Source: Rhodobacteraceae bacterium EL53 (GTDB lineage Bacteria > Pseudomonadota > Alphaproteobacteria > Rhodobacterales > Rhodobacteraceae). Taken from it: DNA of 64,000 nucleotides. The notes beneath the pieces are model-generated. The model saw only the letters and a program-made list of their open reading frames with translations. It searched no databases and was not told where the DNA came from. Of the stretch, positions 7,540 through 17,002 are shown piece after piece (the first letter of the stretch is position 1; each line of letters starts with the position of its first letter). Location of the stretch: positions 62,001 through 126,000 of the forward strand of contig OMPR01000010.1 of NCBI GenBank assembly GCA_900313015.1, written 5' to 3'. Made by a program: the position numbers and the translations under genes.

Positions 7540-9378
7540 ATGTTTCGCTATTTCGAAAACCTTGTTGATCCCTATATCGCCTATCCAGAGGAAGACACAC
7601 CGCCAACGCGGCTGTGGCCATTTATGTTGGCTTATTCCAAGCCGTTCTTACGGGTGTTTTTCTGGGCCGGCTTGTTGTCGTTTGTTGTGGCCGCCGTCGA
7701 GATTGGTCTGATCTATTACATGGGTCGGATTGTTGACTTGTTGGGTGGCACACCTGCCGAAGTCTGGACCAATCACGGGACGGAATTCATTGTCTTGGCT
7801 TTGTTTGTGCTTTTCGTGCGTCCGCTACTGCACGTTGCAGATGTGTTGCTTCTGAATAACTCTATCTTGCCAAATTTCGGAACGCTGATCCGTTGGCGTG
7901 CGCATAAACATGTGCTGCGGCAGTCCGTTGGTTGGTTTGAAAATGATTTTGCCGGGCGTATTGCTAACCGGATCATGCAAACCCCACCTGCCGCTGGCGA
8001 GGTGGTTTTTCAGGTTTTTGACGCCATTTCATTCTCGATAGCCTACCTGATCGGGGCTGCAATCCTGTTGATGGCTGCGGACGTGCGGTTATTGGTGCCA
8101 TTGATTGGTTGGTTTGTGCTGTATGCAGCGCTTGTAAAATGGACAGTCGCGCGCGTTGGCCCCGCATCTCAGGCCGCCTCAGATGCGCGGTCTACCGTGA
8201 CGGGGCGCGTAGTGGACAGTTACTCGAACATCCATTCGGTCAAGATGTTCGCCCATCATGATCATGAACTGATTTATGCTAAGGAAGCGATTGAAAACAC
8301 GCGTAAAACGTTTCAGGCCGAAATGCGGATCTTTACCGTGATGGACACGGTATTGGTATCGCTGAACGGTGTATTGATCGTTGGCGTTGTTGGCTGGGCG
8401 ATCATGTTGTGGATGCAGGGTGAGGCCTCTGTTGGTGTGGTGGCTGCGGCAACGGCGCTGACGTTGCGCTTGAATGCTATGACTGCTTGGATCATGTGGG
8501 CGCTGACGTCGTTCTTTCGGCAACTTGGTGTGGTGGCTGAAGGGATGGAAACCATCGCCAATCCGATTGCGCTGGTCGATGCGCCTGAGGCAAAGCCGTT
8601 GATGTTGGATCGGGGGCAGATCGAACTCCGGAACTTGTCGCACCATTATGGTCGGGAAACGGGGGGCTTGGATCAGATCAACCTGACAATCGCAGCCGGT
8701 GAAAAAATTGGCCTGATTGGGCGATCTGGTGCGGGCAAGTCGACCTTGGTCAAACTGTTGTTGCGGTTCTATGACGCCGACAAGGGTGCAATTTTGTTCG
8801 ATGGTCAGGACATCCGCAATGTGACCCAAGACAGCCTGCGCAGTCATATCGGGATGGTACAGCAAGACAGCTCGCTATTGCACCGCTCCGTGCGGGACAA
8901 TCTGTTGTATGGTCGCCCCGACGCAAGTGAAGAAGAGGTCATTGCGGCAGCCAAACAGGCCGAGGCGCATGAATTCATTCTGGATCTTGAGGATCCGCAG
9001 GGTCGCACTGGGTATGATGCGCATGTGGGTGAACGGGGCGTGAAACTGTCAGGCGGTCAACGACAACGCGTGACTTTGGCGCGCGTGGTGCTCAAGAACG
9101 CTCCAATCTTATTACTGGACGAGGCGACTTCGGCCCTGGATTCCGAGGTTGAAGCTGCCATTCAGGATACTCTATATGGCATGATGCAAGGCAAAACGGT
9201 GATCGCAATTGCGCACCGACTCAGCACAATCGCGCAGATGGACCGGATCTTGGTAATGGATCAGGGCCGCATTGTAGAACAAGGCGGGCACGATGAATTG
9301 CTGGCGCAGAATGGGCTATACGCTCAATTCTGGGCACGGCAATCAGGTGGCTTCCTTACACCGGAGGCTGCAGAGTGA
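7540..9378 (+). CDS. ABC exporter half-transporter (fused membrane and ATPase domains), first of a pair
   Basis: The 612-residue protein has a six-helix membrane domain (residues about 30-330) followed by an ATPase domain: Walker A GRSGAGKST, ABC signature LSGGQRQR, Walker B ILLLDEATSALD and switch histidine in IAHRLST. It belongs to the MsbA/MdlB-like group of lipid, drug or peptide exporters; the substrate is not evident. The start at ATG 7540 has GGAG 8 bases before it. It overlaps the next half-transporter by GTGA, so the two probably form a heterodimer in the inner membrane. All nucleotide-site motifs look intact. Confidence 0.88.
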   Translation: MFRYFENLVDPYIAYPEEDTPPTRLWPFMLAYSKPFLRVFFWAGLLSFVVAAVEIGLIYYMGRIVDLLGGTPAEVWTNHGTEFIVLALFVLFVRPLLHVADVLLLNNSILPNFGTLIRWRAHKHVLRQSVGWFENDFAGRIANRIMQTPPAAGEVVFQVFDAISFSIAYLIGAAILLMAADVRLLVPLIGWFVLYAALVKWTVARVGPASQAASDARSTVTGRVVDSYSNIHSVKMFAHHDHELIYAKEAIENTRKTFQAEMRIFTVMDTVLVSLNGVLIVGVVGWAIMLWMQGEASVGVVAAATALTLRLNAMTAWIMWALTSFFRQLGVVAEGMETIANPIALVDAPEAKPLMLDRGQIELRNLSHHYGRETGGLDQINLTIAAGEKIGLIGRSGAGKSTLVKLLLRFYDADKGAILFDGQDIRNVTQDSLRSHIGMVQQDSSLLHRSVRDNLLYGRPDASEEEVIAAAKQAEAHEFILDLEDPQGRTGYDAHVGERGVKLSGGQRQRVTLARVVLKNAPILLLDEATSALDSEVEAAIQDTLYGMMQGKTVIAIAHRLSTIAQMDRILVMDQGRIVEQGGHDELLAQNGLYAQFWARQSGGFLTPEAAE

Positions 9379-11207
9379 ACGTTGCAAATCTGATTGATCC
9401 CTTCAGACCCACGAATACCCCACCTCCTGAAACCCTTGGCGCATTCCTCAGATGGTGTCTGGCCGGGGCTTGGCCCATGTTGTTTGTGGCTGCCTTCTTT
9501 TCTGCCTCTGCCGGGGTGATGGAGGCGGGCACGGCTTGGGTTTTAGGTCTCGTGATCGACAGCGCTGTGGACAACGGCCCGGATGTTTTCTTTTCTGCTA
9601 CGAATCTCGGTTTGATAGTGGGGTCCGTCGCGTTTTTCTTGTTGGTGCGACCAGCGTTGTTTGGATTGTCTTCAATTTCGAACGCGATGGTTGTTCAGCC
9701 CAATATCCCACCTTTGGTTCTTGCTAAATTGAATCGTTGGACCTTGGGTCAGTCCGTCACGTTCTTTGATGATGATTTTGCAGGCCGGATTGCGCAAAAG
9801 CAGATGCAGACAGCCAATTCTGTCGGCTCGGTTGTGTCCGAGTCGATAAGCGCTATCGTCTTTGCGTTGGCGTCGCTGGTTGGGTCACTTGCTTTGCTTG
9901 GGCTGATTAACCCATGGGTCATAGTCCCGTTTGTGCTGTGGCTCGTTACGTATTTTAGCCTGATCCGTTGGTATATGCCGCGTGCCCGGAAACTGTCAGC
10001 GGCCAGGGCCGGGGCAAAGGCCTTGGTTACGGGGCAAGTGGTCGACACGATCACCAACATCAAAACGGTTAAGTTGTTTGCTCTTTCTCAGCACGAAGAT
10101 ACCGTGGCGCGTGACGCCATGGGTGGTTTGCGGGACAAGGCAATAGATTTTGGCCGTATGTCAGCCAGTTTCCGGATTCTGTTGATGACATTGGCGGGGG
10201 TTTTGCCTGTGTTGCTGATTGGTGCGACGCTGTTGTTGTGGAAGGTCGGGAATGCCTCGGCCGGTGATGTTGTAGCAGCCGGTGCAGTGTCGATTCGGAT
10301 CGCCCAAATGACGGGCTGGGTTAGTTTTACGCTGATGGGGCTGTATTCCAGTGTCGGTGAGATCGAGAATGGGATGAAAACGCTTACTCGGCGGGACCGG
10401 GTCGAAGATGTTGCCAATGCGGCCGCGTTACAGGTCGCTGGTGGTCAGATTGAACTGGATCGGCTGTCTTTTGCGTATGGTCGTGACGTTGGCGGGATTC
10501 AGGATATTTCGCTGACTATAAAGCCGGGTGAAAAGTTGGGTATTGTCGGTGCGTCTGGGGCCGGGAAATCAACGCTCGTGTCGTTGTTGTTGCGGCTCTA
10601 TGATGAGGAAAAGGGCCATATTCGCATCGATGGTCAGGATATTGCCGCTGTTACGCAGGACAGTTTGCGGCGCCATATCGGGATGGTTACGCAAGAGACA
10701 GCGATGTTCAACCGATCTGCGCGCGACAACATTTTGTATGGCAATCCAGACGCGACCGAAAAACAGATCATAGCGGCGGCACAAAAGGCCGAAGCGCATG
10801 AATTCATCCAGATGTTGCAGGATGCAAAGGGTCGCAAAGGGTATGGTGCCCATTTGGGCGAGCGCGGCGTAAAACTGTCTGGTGGTCAGCGTCAGAGAAT
10901 CGCGCTTGCGCGCGCCATTTTGAAGGACGCGCCGATTTTGGTCTTGGATGAAGCAACCAGCGCGTTGGATTCCGAAGTTGAGGCGGCGATCCAAACCGCT
11001 CTGCATCGTGTAATGGAGGGCAAGACTGTGTTGGCCATCGCGCACCGCCTGTCGACCCTCAGCGAGATGGATCGGATCATTGTAATGGACCAAGGGCAAA
11101 TTGCGGAAACTGGCACGCATGAGACATTGTTGGGGCGGGGTGGTTTGTACGCTCAGTTCTGGCACCGTCAATCCGGCGGGTTTATCCAGACAGAAGCCGC
11201 AGAATAA
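9375..11207 (+). CDS. ABC exporter half-transporter, second of a pair
   Basis: The 610-residue protein is a clear paralogue of the preceding one, with the same order: membrane helices (about 35-330), Walker A GASGAGKST, signature LSGGQRQR, Walker B ILVLDEATSALD and IAHRLST. Both end with a shared LYAQFW-RQSGGF tail. Both nucleotide sites appear competent, unlike some heterodimers with one dead site. GTG start overlaps the upstream stop. No accessory or substrate gene is adjacent, so the cargo is unknown. Confidence 0.88.
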   Translation: MNVANLIDPFRPTNTPPPETLGAFLRWCLAGAWPMLFVAAFFSASAGVMEAGTAWVLGLVIDSAVDNGPDVFFSATNLGLIVGSVAFFLLVRPALFGLSSISNAMVVQPNIPPLVLAKLNRWTLGQSVTFFDDDFAGRIAQKQMQTANSVGSVVSESISAIVFALASLVGSLALLGLINPWVIVPFVLWLVTYFSLIRWYMPRARKLSAARAGAKALVTGQVVDTITNIKTVKLFALSQHEDTVARDAMGGLRDKAIDFGRMSASFRILLMTLAGVLPVLLIGATLLLWKVGNASAGDVVAAGAVSIRIAQMTGWVSFTLMGLYSSVGEIENGMKTLTRRDRVEDVANAAALQVAGGQIELDRLSFAYGRDVGGIQDISLTIKPGEKLGIVGASGAGKSTLVSLLLRLYDEEKGHIRIDGQDIAAVTQDSLRRHIGMVTQETAMFNRSARDNILYGNPDATEKQIIAAAQKAEAHEFIQMLQDAKGRKGYGAHLGERGVKLSGGQRQRIALARAILKDAPILVLDEATSALDSEVEAAIQTALHRVMEGKTVLAIAHRLSTLSEMDRIIVMDQGQIAETGTHETLLGRGGLYAQFWHRQSGGFIQTEAAE

Positions 11208-11246
11208 GGCTTTTGCCGGAGCTCAAGCCCCGGTATCAGGCTACTT

Positions 11247-12479
11247 ATGAGCCAGCAATACAACATAGCCAGACTGGGCCACCAAGGCGACGGGATCGCC
11301 GATGGCCCGATTTTTGCCTCTCGGACATTGCCGGGAGAGATCGTCTCTGGAACATTGGAGGGCGATCAGCTCACTGATATTCGGGTTGAGGCGCCCTCGG
11401 ATGAGAGGGTGAAAGCCCCCTGCCGCCACTACAAATCTTGTGGTGGATGCCAGTTGCAGCACGCCTCAGACCGTTTTGTGGCGGATTGGAAGCTGGGCGT
11501 TGTACGCAAAGCGCTCGAGGCGCAAGGGATAGAAACCGAATTTCGCCCACTTCATACTTCGCCAGCTGCGTCCCGACGTCGGGCAACCGTTTCTGTACGG
11601 CGGACGAAAAAGGGCACGCTGGCTGGTTTCCATGGACGTGCGTCTGGTGTGATTACCGAAATACCTGACTGTCAATTGTTGGACCCGGTGCTGATCGCGG
11701 CAATTCCATCGGTCGAAGAGTTGGCGATGATTGGTGGCAGTCGCAAAGGTGAACTGGCTGTGACGCTCACTTTATCCGAGGTTGGATTGGACGTTTCTGT
11801 ACGCGGCGGCAAGCCGCTGGATGGTCCATTGCAAATGACCTTGGCGCAGGTGATTGCCCAAAAGGGGTGGGCTCGCTTGGCTTGGGACGACGAAATCATT
11901 GCCATGGCAAACCCTCCGCGGCAGCGATTTGGCGCGGCGTTGGTTGTGCCGCCGCCTGGCGCATTTTTGCAGGCAACCAAAGATGGAGAGCAGGCGTTGC
12001 TGGCCGCCGTTCTTGAAATCACCAGCGGTTCAAAGCGGGTGATTGATCTGTTTGCAGGGTGTGGCACCTTCAGTTTGCCGCTGGCGGAAACGGCCGAGGT
12101 TCTTACCGTTGAAGGCGAGGCTGAAATGACGGCGGCCTTGGATCAGGGGTGGCGCATGGCGCGGGGCCTAAAGACGGTCACCGCGACGACACGCGATTTG
12201 TTCCGTCGCCCCTTCATGCCTGATGAGCTGGCGAAATTTGACGCTGTTGTGTTGGATCCCCCGCGTGCCGGGGCCGAAGCACAAATTTCGGAACTCGTAC
12301 AGGCCAAGCGGCCAGTGATAGCCTATGTCTCTTGCAACCCGGTGACGTTTGCGCGGGACGCCGAGCGACTTGTTTCGGCGGGGTATCGCCTGAATTGGGT
12401 GCAAGTGGTCGATCAGTTTCGCTGGTCTGCACATGTGGAACTTGCAGCGTCGTTCACCTTGTCACATATGAACGACTGA
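11247..12479 (+). CDS. Class I SAM-dependent RNA (uracil-5-) methyltransferase, RlmD/TrmA family
   Basis: The 410-residue protein has an iron-sulfur cluster motif near the N-terminus (C59, C65, C68 in CRHYKSCGGCQLQH, with a further cysteine in CQLLDP), a SAM-binding motif VIDLFAGCGTFSLPL, the VLDPPRAGAE motif and the catalytic cysteine in YVSCNP. Family members methylate uridines in 23S rRNA or tRNA. Which base is modified cannot be read from the sequence, so RlmD versus RlmC or TrmA is left open. ATG start 11247; the sodium channel follows 20 bases after the stop. Confidence 0.87.
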   Translation: MSQQYNIARLGHQGDGIADGPIFASRTLPGEIVSGTLEGDQLTDIRVEAPSDERVKAPCRHYKSCGGCQLQHASDRFVADWKLGVVRKALEAQGIETEFRPLHTSPAASRRRATVSVRRTKKGTLAGFHGRASGVITEIPDCQLLDPVLIAAIPSVEELAMIGGSRKGELAVTLTLSEVGLDVSVRGGKPLDGPLQMTLAQVIAQKGWARLAWDDEIIAMANPPRQRFGAALVVPPPGAFLQATKDGEQALLAAVLEITSGSKRVIDLFAGCGTFSLPLAETAEVLTVEGEAEMTAALDQGWRMARGLKTVTATTRDLFRRPFMPDELAKFDAVVLDPPRAGAEAQISELVQAKRPVIAYVSCNPVTFARDAERLVSAGYRLNWVQVVDQFRWSAHVELAASFTLSHMND

Positions 12480-12499
12480 GCAGTCAGGAGCAGCAGGTT

Positions 12500-13285
12500 A
12501 TGAGTTTTAGGCAAAAATTAGATGCCTTTGTCACCGGACCACGGTTTGGGCAATTCATCACCCTGGTGATTATTTTCAACGCAATTTTGCTGGGGCTTGA
12601 AACGTCTCCCAGCGTTATGGCCAAAGTTGGACCGATGGTTAAAGTTCTGGACAGTGTCTGTCTGGGGATCTTTATCGTTGAAATCGCGATGAAGTTGTTC
12701 GCGCAGGATCGACGTTTTTTTACCAACGGCTGGAACATCTTTGATTTCATCATCATCAGCATCGCGCTGGTTCCAGGTGGTGGTGGTCTGTCGGTGTTGC
12801 GGGCTTTGCGTATTCTGCGGGTGCTGCGTGTCATATCAGTCGCGCCCCGCTTGCGACGCGTGGTTGAAGGGTTCATTACCGCGCTTCCTGGCATGGCCAG
12901 CGTATTTTTGCTGATGGCAATCATCTTCTATATCGGGGCTGTAATCGCAACCAAGCTCTTTGGCACATCATTTCCTGAGTGGTTCGGCGATCTGGGGCGA
13001 AGCGCCTATTCACTGTTCCAAATCATGACGTTGGAAAGCTGGTCGATGGGAATTGTGCGTCCCGTCATGGAGATTTACCCCTACGCGTGGGCGTTCTTTG
13101 TTCCGTTCATCATGATCACGACCTTTGCTGTCGTGAACCTTTTGGTGGGCTTAATCGTGAATTCCATGCAAGATGCCCACCAAGAAGAAGATCACGAGCG
13201 TACGGATGCGTACCGGGATCAGGTATTGGCCCGATTGGAAGCGATCGAAGCCATGGTGTCCGAACGTAGCCAGACAAAAAAGTGA
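12500..13285 (+). CDS. Bacterial voltage-gated sodium channel (NaChBac/NavSp type)
   Basis: The 261-residue protein has one six-helix channel unit. The S4 voltage sensor carries arginines at every third position, R101, R104, R107 and R110, in LRALRILRVLR. The pore filter is TLESWS (177-182), the sodium-selective motif of this family, and S6 (about 199-225) contains VNLLVGLIVNS. The acidic C-terminal tail (about 228-258) looks like the four-helix bundle that holds the tetramer together. CAGGAG lies 9 bases before ATG 12500; a longer in-frame extension into the methyltransferase gene is not credible. It sits in the inner membrane and may affect motility or pH/sodium responses. Confidence 0.93.
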   Translation: MSFRQKLDAFVTGPRFGQFITLVIIFNAILLGLETSPSVMAKVGPMVKVLDSVCLGIFIVEIAMKLFAQDRRFFTNGWNIFDFIIISIALVPGGGGLSVLRALRILRVLRVISVAPRLRRVVEGFITALPGMASVFLLMAIIFYIGAVIATKLFGTSFPEWFGDLGRSAYSLFQIMTLESWSMGIVRPVMEIYPYAWAFFVPFIMITTFAVVNLLVGLIVNSMQDAHQEEDHERTDAYRDQVLARLEAIEAMVSERSQTKK

Positions 13286-13287
13286 TT

Positions 13288-13315
13288 TTGACAGCGCGAA
13301 CAGACAGCGTATGTG
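13288..13315 (+). promoter_or_regulatory. Likely sigma-70 promoter of the L,D-transpeptidase gene
   Basis: A perfect TTGACA -35 hexamer (13288-13293) is followed after 16 bases by TATGTG (13310-13315), 31 bases before the start codon. It overlaps the end of the sodium channel gene. Confidence 0.5.
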
Positions 13316-13346
13316 AGCAGAAAGAAACAAAAGGCAGTATTGAGTA

Positions 13347-13865
13347 ATGGATCGTCGAGTATTTGGCCTTGGGGCAGTGGCTACGTTGGGTTTGACCGCT
13401 TGTAGCAGCGGGAAGAGCAAATTTCGCCGTTACAATGGGCCCGAAGTTACTTCGGTCGTGGTCAACAAGGGTGCGCGAAAATTGTACGCCTTGCACAATG
13501 ATGAAGTTTTGAAGTCTTTTGATGTGGATCTTGGCTTTGCACCCGCAGGTGACAAAAACTTCGAAGGGGACGGCAAAACCCCTGAGGGAACGTATTTGAT
13601 TGACCGCCGAAACCCGAATAGCAGCTACCATCTGTCCATCGGCATCTCGTACCCGAACTCACGCGATGTTGCAGAAGCACGTGCCATGGGGAAAAGCCCG
13701 GGTGGTGAAATCTTTATTCACGGTCAACCCAACCGTCTGAAAGAGCTGGCACGGGCCAAGAAAACGCCGGATTGGACCGCTGGCTGCATCGCTGTGACGA
13801 ATGATGAAATCGAAGAGCTCTATGCCATGGTTAAAAATGGCACTGTAATCACCCTGCGTCCTTAG
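13347..13865 (+). CDS. L,D-transpeptidase (YkuD domain) lipoprotein
   Basis: The 172-residue protein has a short signal with a lipobox LTAC (C19), so it is probably anchored in an envelope membrane. The YkuD catalytic segment is present: H125-G126 in IFIHGQP and the nucleophile C147 in WTAGCIAV. Such enzymes cross-link peptidoglycan or attach proteins to it. The length fits a minimal YkuD protein with no added LysM or SH3 domain. Its stop overlaps the end of the convergent sulfotransferase gene by 4 bases. A second transpeptidase of this class lies at 57159-57758. Confidence 0.88.
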   Translation: MDRRVFGLGAVATLGLTACSSGKSKFRRYNGPEVTSVVVNKGARKLYALHNDEVLKSFDVDLGFAPAGDKNFEGDGKTPEGTYLIDRRNPNSSYHLSIGISYPNSRDVAEARAMGKSPGGEIFIHGQPNRLKELARAKKTPDWTAGCIAVTNDEIEELYAMVKNGTVITLRP

Positions 13866-15298
13866 TTGGTCGGGCGCCAAGGCCCAAACCCAAACATTTG
13901 ATAGTCCCGCTGATAGACAGATGCGCACATGGATTCGAGCTTGTCGTCGTAGATGTCGGCCAAACTGTAGGGCTGATCCAAGGGGGCTGTGTTGGGCACG
14001 GCTGGGTCCGGGTGCCCGTATCTTTGAGCGAGCGGCGGTAAGACGGTTGCCAGCTCATCTTCGCGGAATACATAGTCCAAAATGGCAAATTCGGAAAACA
14101 TGCTAAGCGCTTGTGCTTGCGTGCACCAACGTCCGTCCACGCGAATTGCGGTTTGCCCTGCGAGGTTCATTCGGAGAAAACCAAGAAAGACCTCAAACGC
14201 AGCGCGATGATCCGACTTCGAATAGCTGGAATCAATTTTGCCCTTGGGAAGAGGTAAATTGAACTGATTCCGCAGGGTTTCCCTGATTTTAACAAATGCG
14301 CCACGCTCTTTGGACAGAATTTTGTTGCAAAATACCGTATGCGCGCGCGCCAGAGGGTGACGCAACACAGTAAAGCGCCGGTTTTCTTGATTGCCGCGCA
14401 TCCATTGCCGCGCTTGTTTCTGATTCAAGCCCGTGATCAATGACTCAGTTGGAACCCCGTCCAAATCAGCCATCCATTGTTTAACCTGATGTTCTGGTCC
14501 GCCTTTGATGGGCATGAAAAGCAGTGGTGTGACCGCGCCTAGCACATAAGTTGGGACAGCAGCCCCACGCCGGGGTTCGAAATTAGGTGTTCGAGTTAAG
14601 TTGAAGCGATCCAACCCGCTTAGGGCTTCGGTCATTTCCTCAAGATTCGCGACCTTGGAGGTGACCGGGCTTGGGTTCTGTGGCTTTAGGCTTTTATCTA
14701 AAGCGTCCAATTGGCTAGGAACACCAAGCCATTTGGCCAGCCCGTTCACCACATCAACGCTCTTTAAATCCTCGTAGGCGAGATAAAATGCCGTTTGGCC
14801 CGTTTGTTGTAATGTGTTCAGCAAGAAGACTTGAAAATCTTGCAAGGTTTCTACAAAGCGCGAGAATTCATTGGCATTGAAGGTCGCCTGCGCTTCTCTT
14901 CGGCGCTTGATATTGGTCAGTTTCCATTGCCCGGTTTCTTTGGCAATTTTCCACGAAACATAACTGTCCAACGGGTTGCGTGTCAGAATGATTTTGGCGC
15001 AACGGGGATCTTCCATCGCGATCTCCAAAACCCGGGGGTCATGATTGTGAAAGTACCGAAACCCGCTCAACTTATCAGGAGTATCCCGGATGGCGTTAAT
15101 CAGGCACATGGGGTCTGAGTCCCGCATTGCCTGTGACACTTCAAGAATCTCTGTTTTGTCTGGATACCCTATGAAATGCGGGTTGAAAGCTTCGCCATGA
15201 CAGCTGAGCCCTTCCAAGGCATTCAGGTTGGTTTCTAGGAAATTGGACCCGGTGCGCATTTCAGCAAACACGATGAAATAGTCAAAGTTCGTGGTCAT
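13862..15298 (-). CDS. Two-part sulfotransferase (Stf0/NodH-like N half, second sulfotransferase-like C half)
   Basis: The 478-residue protein starts with a 5'-phosphosulfate loop, FAEMRTGSNFLET (residues 11-23), and a 3'-phosphate motif LTRNPLDSYVSWK (105-117), as in Stf0 and NodH enzymes that move sulfate from PAPS to a carbohydrate. A second region, RRFTVLRHPLARAH (307-320), again looks like a sulfotransferase 3'-phosphate motif, but I see no matching second PSB loop. It is last in an operon with a GT2 and a GT14 glycosyltransferase (6-base gap), which points to sulfation of a surface glycan. Cytoplasmic. Confidence 0.8.
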   Translation of the reverse strand: MTTNFDYFIVFAEMRTGSNFLETNLNALEGLSCHGEAFNPHFIGYPDKTEILEVSQAMRDSDPMCLINAIRDTPDKLSGFRYFHNHDPRVLEIAMEDPRCAKIILTRNPLDSYVSWKIAKETGQWKLTNIKRRREAQATFNANEFSRFVETLQDFQVFLLNTLQQTGQTAFYLAYEDLKSVDVVNGLAKWLGVPSQLDALDKSLKPQNPSPVTSKVANLEEMTEALSGLDRFNLTRTPNFEPRRGAAVPTYVLGAVTPLLFMPIKGGPEHQVKQWMADLDGVPTESLITGLNQKQARQWMRGNQENRRFTVLRHPLARAHTVFCNKILSKERGAFVKIRETLRNQFNLPLPKGKIDSSYSKSDHRAAFEVFLGFLRMNLAGQTAIRVDGRWCTQAQALSMFSEFAILDYVFREDELATVLPPLAQRYGHPDPAVPNTAPLDQPYSLADIYDDKLESMCASVYQRDYQMFGFGPWRPTN

Positions 15299-15304
15299 TC
15301 AGAT

Positions 15305-17002
15305 TTATCGCACCAAATAGGGTTTGCGGCTTGGTCGGCTCATATTAACGGGGGCTTGTTCAACAGGAAAGTCCCCCATCAGGTAGGGGTGCATCCCTTG
15401 GTTCTTAAGGTTCTGCAGGAACTGCCCAAATCCAGTCAGATCCACCATGGTCGGGGCTTCGGATAGCCGTCGGGGAATAGTTGGGCCAATTTCATCCACA
15501 ATTGTTTGGATCGGTTCCATCGGGGCCTCAACAAACTCGGCCATTTTCCAGATCCGCACCCGCGCTTTGGTCCAAACTGACCGCAAGATTTCCAAATGGT
15601 CGCTTTCGATCTTTTGCAACAAGGCCGCTTCTTTGCGGATATCCGCGAAATCTCGGTTTGATTTGAACAGAGGGACGGCCCAGGCTCCTGCAATCACTGA
15701 AATCTGGGCATTTGGGTCACGTGCGGAAAGCCAATTGATATCTTGCGTGTCCGCTGGCCCGAATTGAAAGCACTGCCTTTCGCCACGTGTGTTCCAGATC
15801 AGACTGGTTAGAAAGCTCTGCGGATCATAGTCTCGCTTTTTCGCGCTGTCGCTGAGAGCCCCATTGATTAGGGTTTGACCGCCTGAAAATTCCACCCGTT
15901 CAGGGCCGAACAAGTGGCCATGGACGCGCGCGCCGGAAGCTTTGGCCAACCAAGGTTCAAAGTCTTCGAACAATTCCGTAAAACCCTGAAAGATTGAATA
16001 AGGGTTCGAGGTCAATCCGTTTTCATTGCCGTGCCGGGGGAACCGGCTCTGCATGTAGAGCCCATCACGCCCTCTGGTCCGACGCTCAACGGCCTTGGCA
16101 AAGATGCGGTCGATTTTTCCGGGGTTGGGTTCGGTTTTCTTCATCGCCCCGGCTTGATCCGTCAGAAATGCTTGATATAGCCGGTTTGCCTTTGGCCAGA
16201 TTTTGCGCGCGACAAAGCAATCTGAACGCCGCAAAAGCTGAAGATGATCATCATAAAAGATGTGGGGCTTGCCCTGGAAATCGAATTTGGACAGCGTCAA
16301 AGAGCGGCTTTCGATATTCGAAGAATATTGCCGTGCGAGGGTTTGAAAATAGCTCTCGTCAGGAATCCAGACACGTTTGAAATAGCGATCATATGTTTCA
16401 CGTTCGGGATCCTGCAAAATGGCAGAAAGCGTTTGGCGGGTGAGACACCACCATTGGCTGCCCATGTGTGGGATCAAGCCGGTCGGGATCTTACGTTTGA
16501 TCCGCAACCGTCGTTGCAAATCAACGTATCGGTCAAACAGAAATCGCCGCTTTTTCCAAGAGAACGGAAACCGCAGCGTAAATCGTTCGTGGTCAAGGCC
16601 GCCAACGGTCCAAGGGACATCTGCTGTTGTAGCGCTTTCTATAAAGTCGGTGCGCGGGCGGGCAGCGAGATAATCAATCAACTCCTGAACCGGGCGCAGC
16701 GGTAGGCAAGAACCAGATGCCAGGTAAACATGGCGAACGTCGGGAAAGTTCTGCAACATCAATTCTGACGCTGATTGAGATGCTGCGACCAAACCCCAAG
16801 CGCCCCATTCACAGCGATGGCGTTTGCAGAACACGATCAGGGAATTGTCGGAACAGGATTTTTGAAACGCGGCAAAGGTCTTTTTAGGGACATTCATGTC
16901 GACATGCATGACAACAGGACAGCCTGCTGCCGTCCAGTGGCGTGCAACTTGTTCTGCGCGATCCAGTGTGTTGTGCACCAGCATGACGATCCCGATAGTC
17001 AT
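15305..17002 (-). CDS. Core-2/I-branching type glycosyltransferase (GT14) with long C-terminal region
   Basis: The 565-residue protein begins IGIVMLVHNTLDRAEQ and continues with VYLASGSCLPLRPVQEL and GSQWWCLTRQTL, the pattern of GT14 branching enzymes (xylosyl- or N-acetylglucosaminyltransferase-like). The region after about residue 270 is not part of that fold; I recall a roseobacterial C-terminal domain of unknown function (DUF5927-like) in such proteins but cannot confirm it. The start is ATG 17002 with AAGGGG 8 bases upstream and a 4-base ATGA overlap with the preceding GT2 gene. Acceptor and donor are unknown. The operon context suggests capsule or exopolysaccharide building. Confidence 0.8.
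   Translation of the reverse strand: MTIGIVMLVHNTLDRAEQVARHWTAAGCPVVMHVDMNVPKKTFAAFQKSCSDNSLIVFCKRHRCEWGAWGLVAASQSASELMLQNFPDVRHVYLASGSCLPLRPVQELIDYLAARPRTDFIESATTADVPWTVGGLDHERFTLRFPFSWKKRRFLFDRYVDLQRRLRIKRKIPTGLIPHMGSQWWCLTRQTLSAILQDPERETYDRYFKRVWIPDESYFQTLARQYSSNIESRSLTLSKFDFQGKPHIFYDDHLQLLRRSDCFVARKIWPKANRLYQAFLTDQAGAMKKTEPNPGKIDRIFAKAVERRTRGRDGLYMQSRFPRHGNENGLTSNPYSIFQGFTELFEDFEPWLAKASGARVHGHLFGPERVEFSGGQTLINGALSDSAKKRDYDPQSFLTSLIWNTRGERQCFQFGPADTQDINWLSARDPNAQISVIAGAWAVPLFKSNRDFADIRKEAALLQKIESDHLEILRSVWTKARVRIWKMAEFVEAPMEPIQTIVDEIGPTIPRRLSEAPTMVDLTGFGQFLQNLKNQGMHPYLMGDFPVEQAPVNMSRPSRKPYLVR

Noticed and set aside
8179-8865. Long minus-strand open frame within the first ABC exporter gene
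   Set aside because: Shadow of a well-supported coding sequence; no plausible ribosome site or domain.
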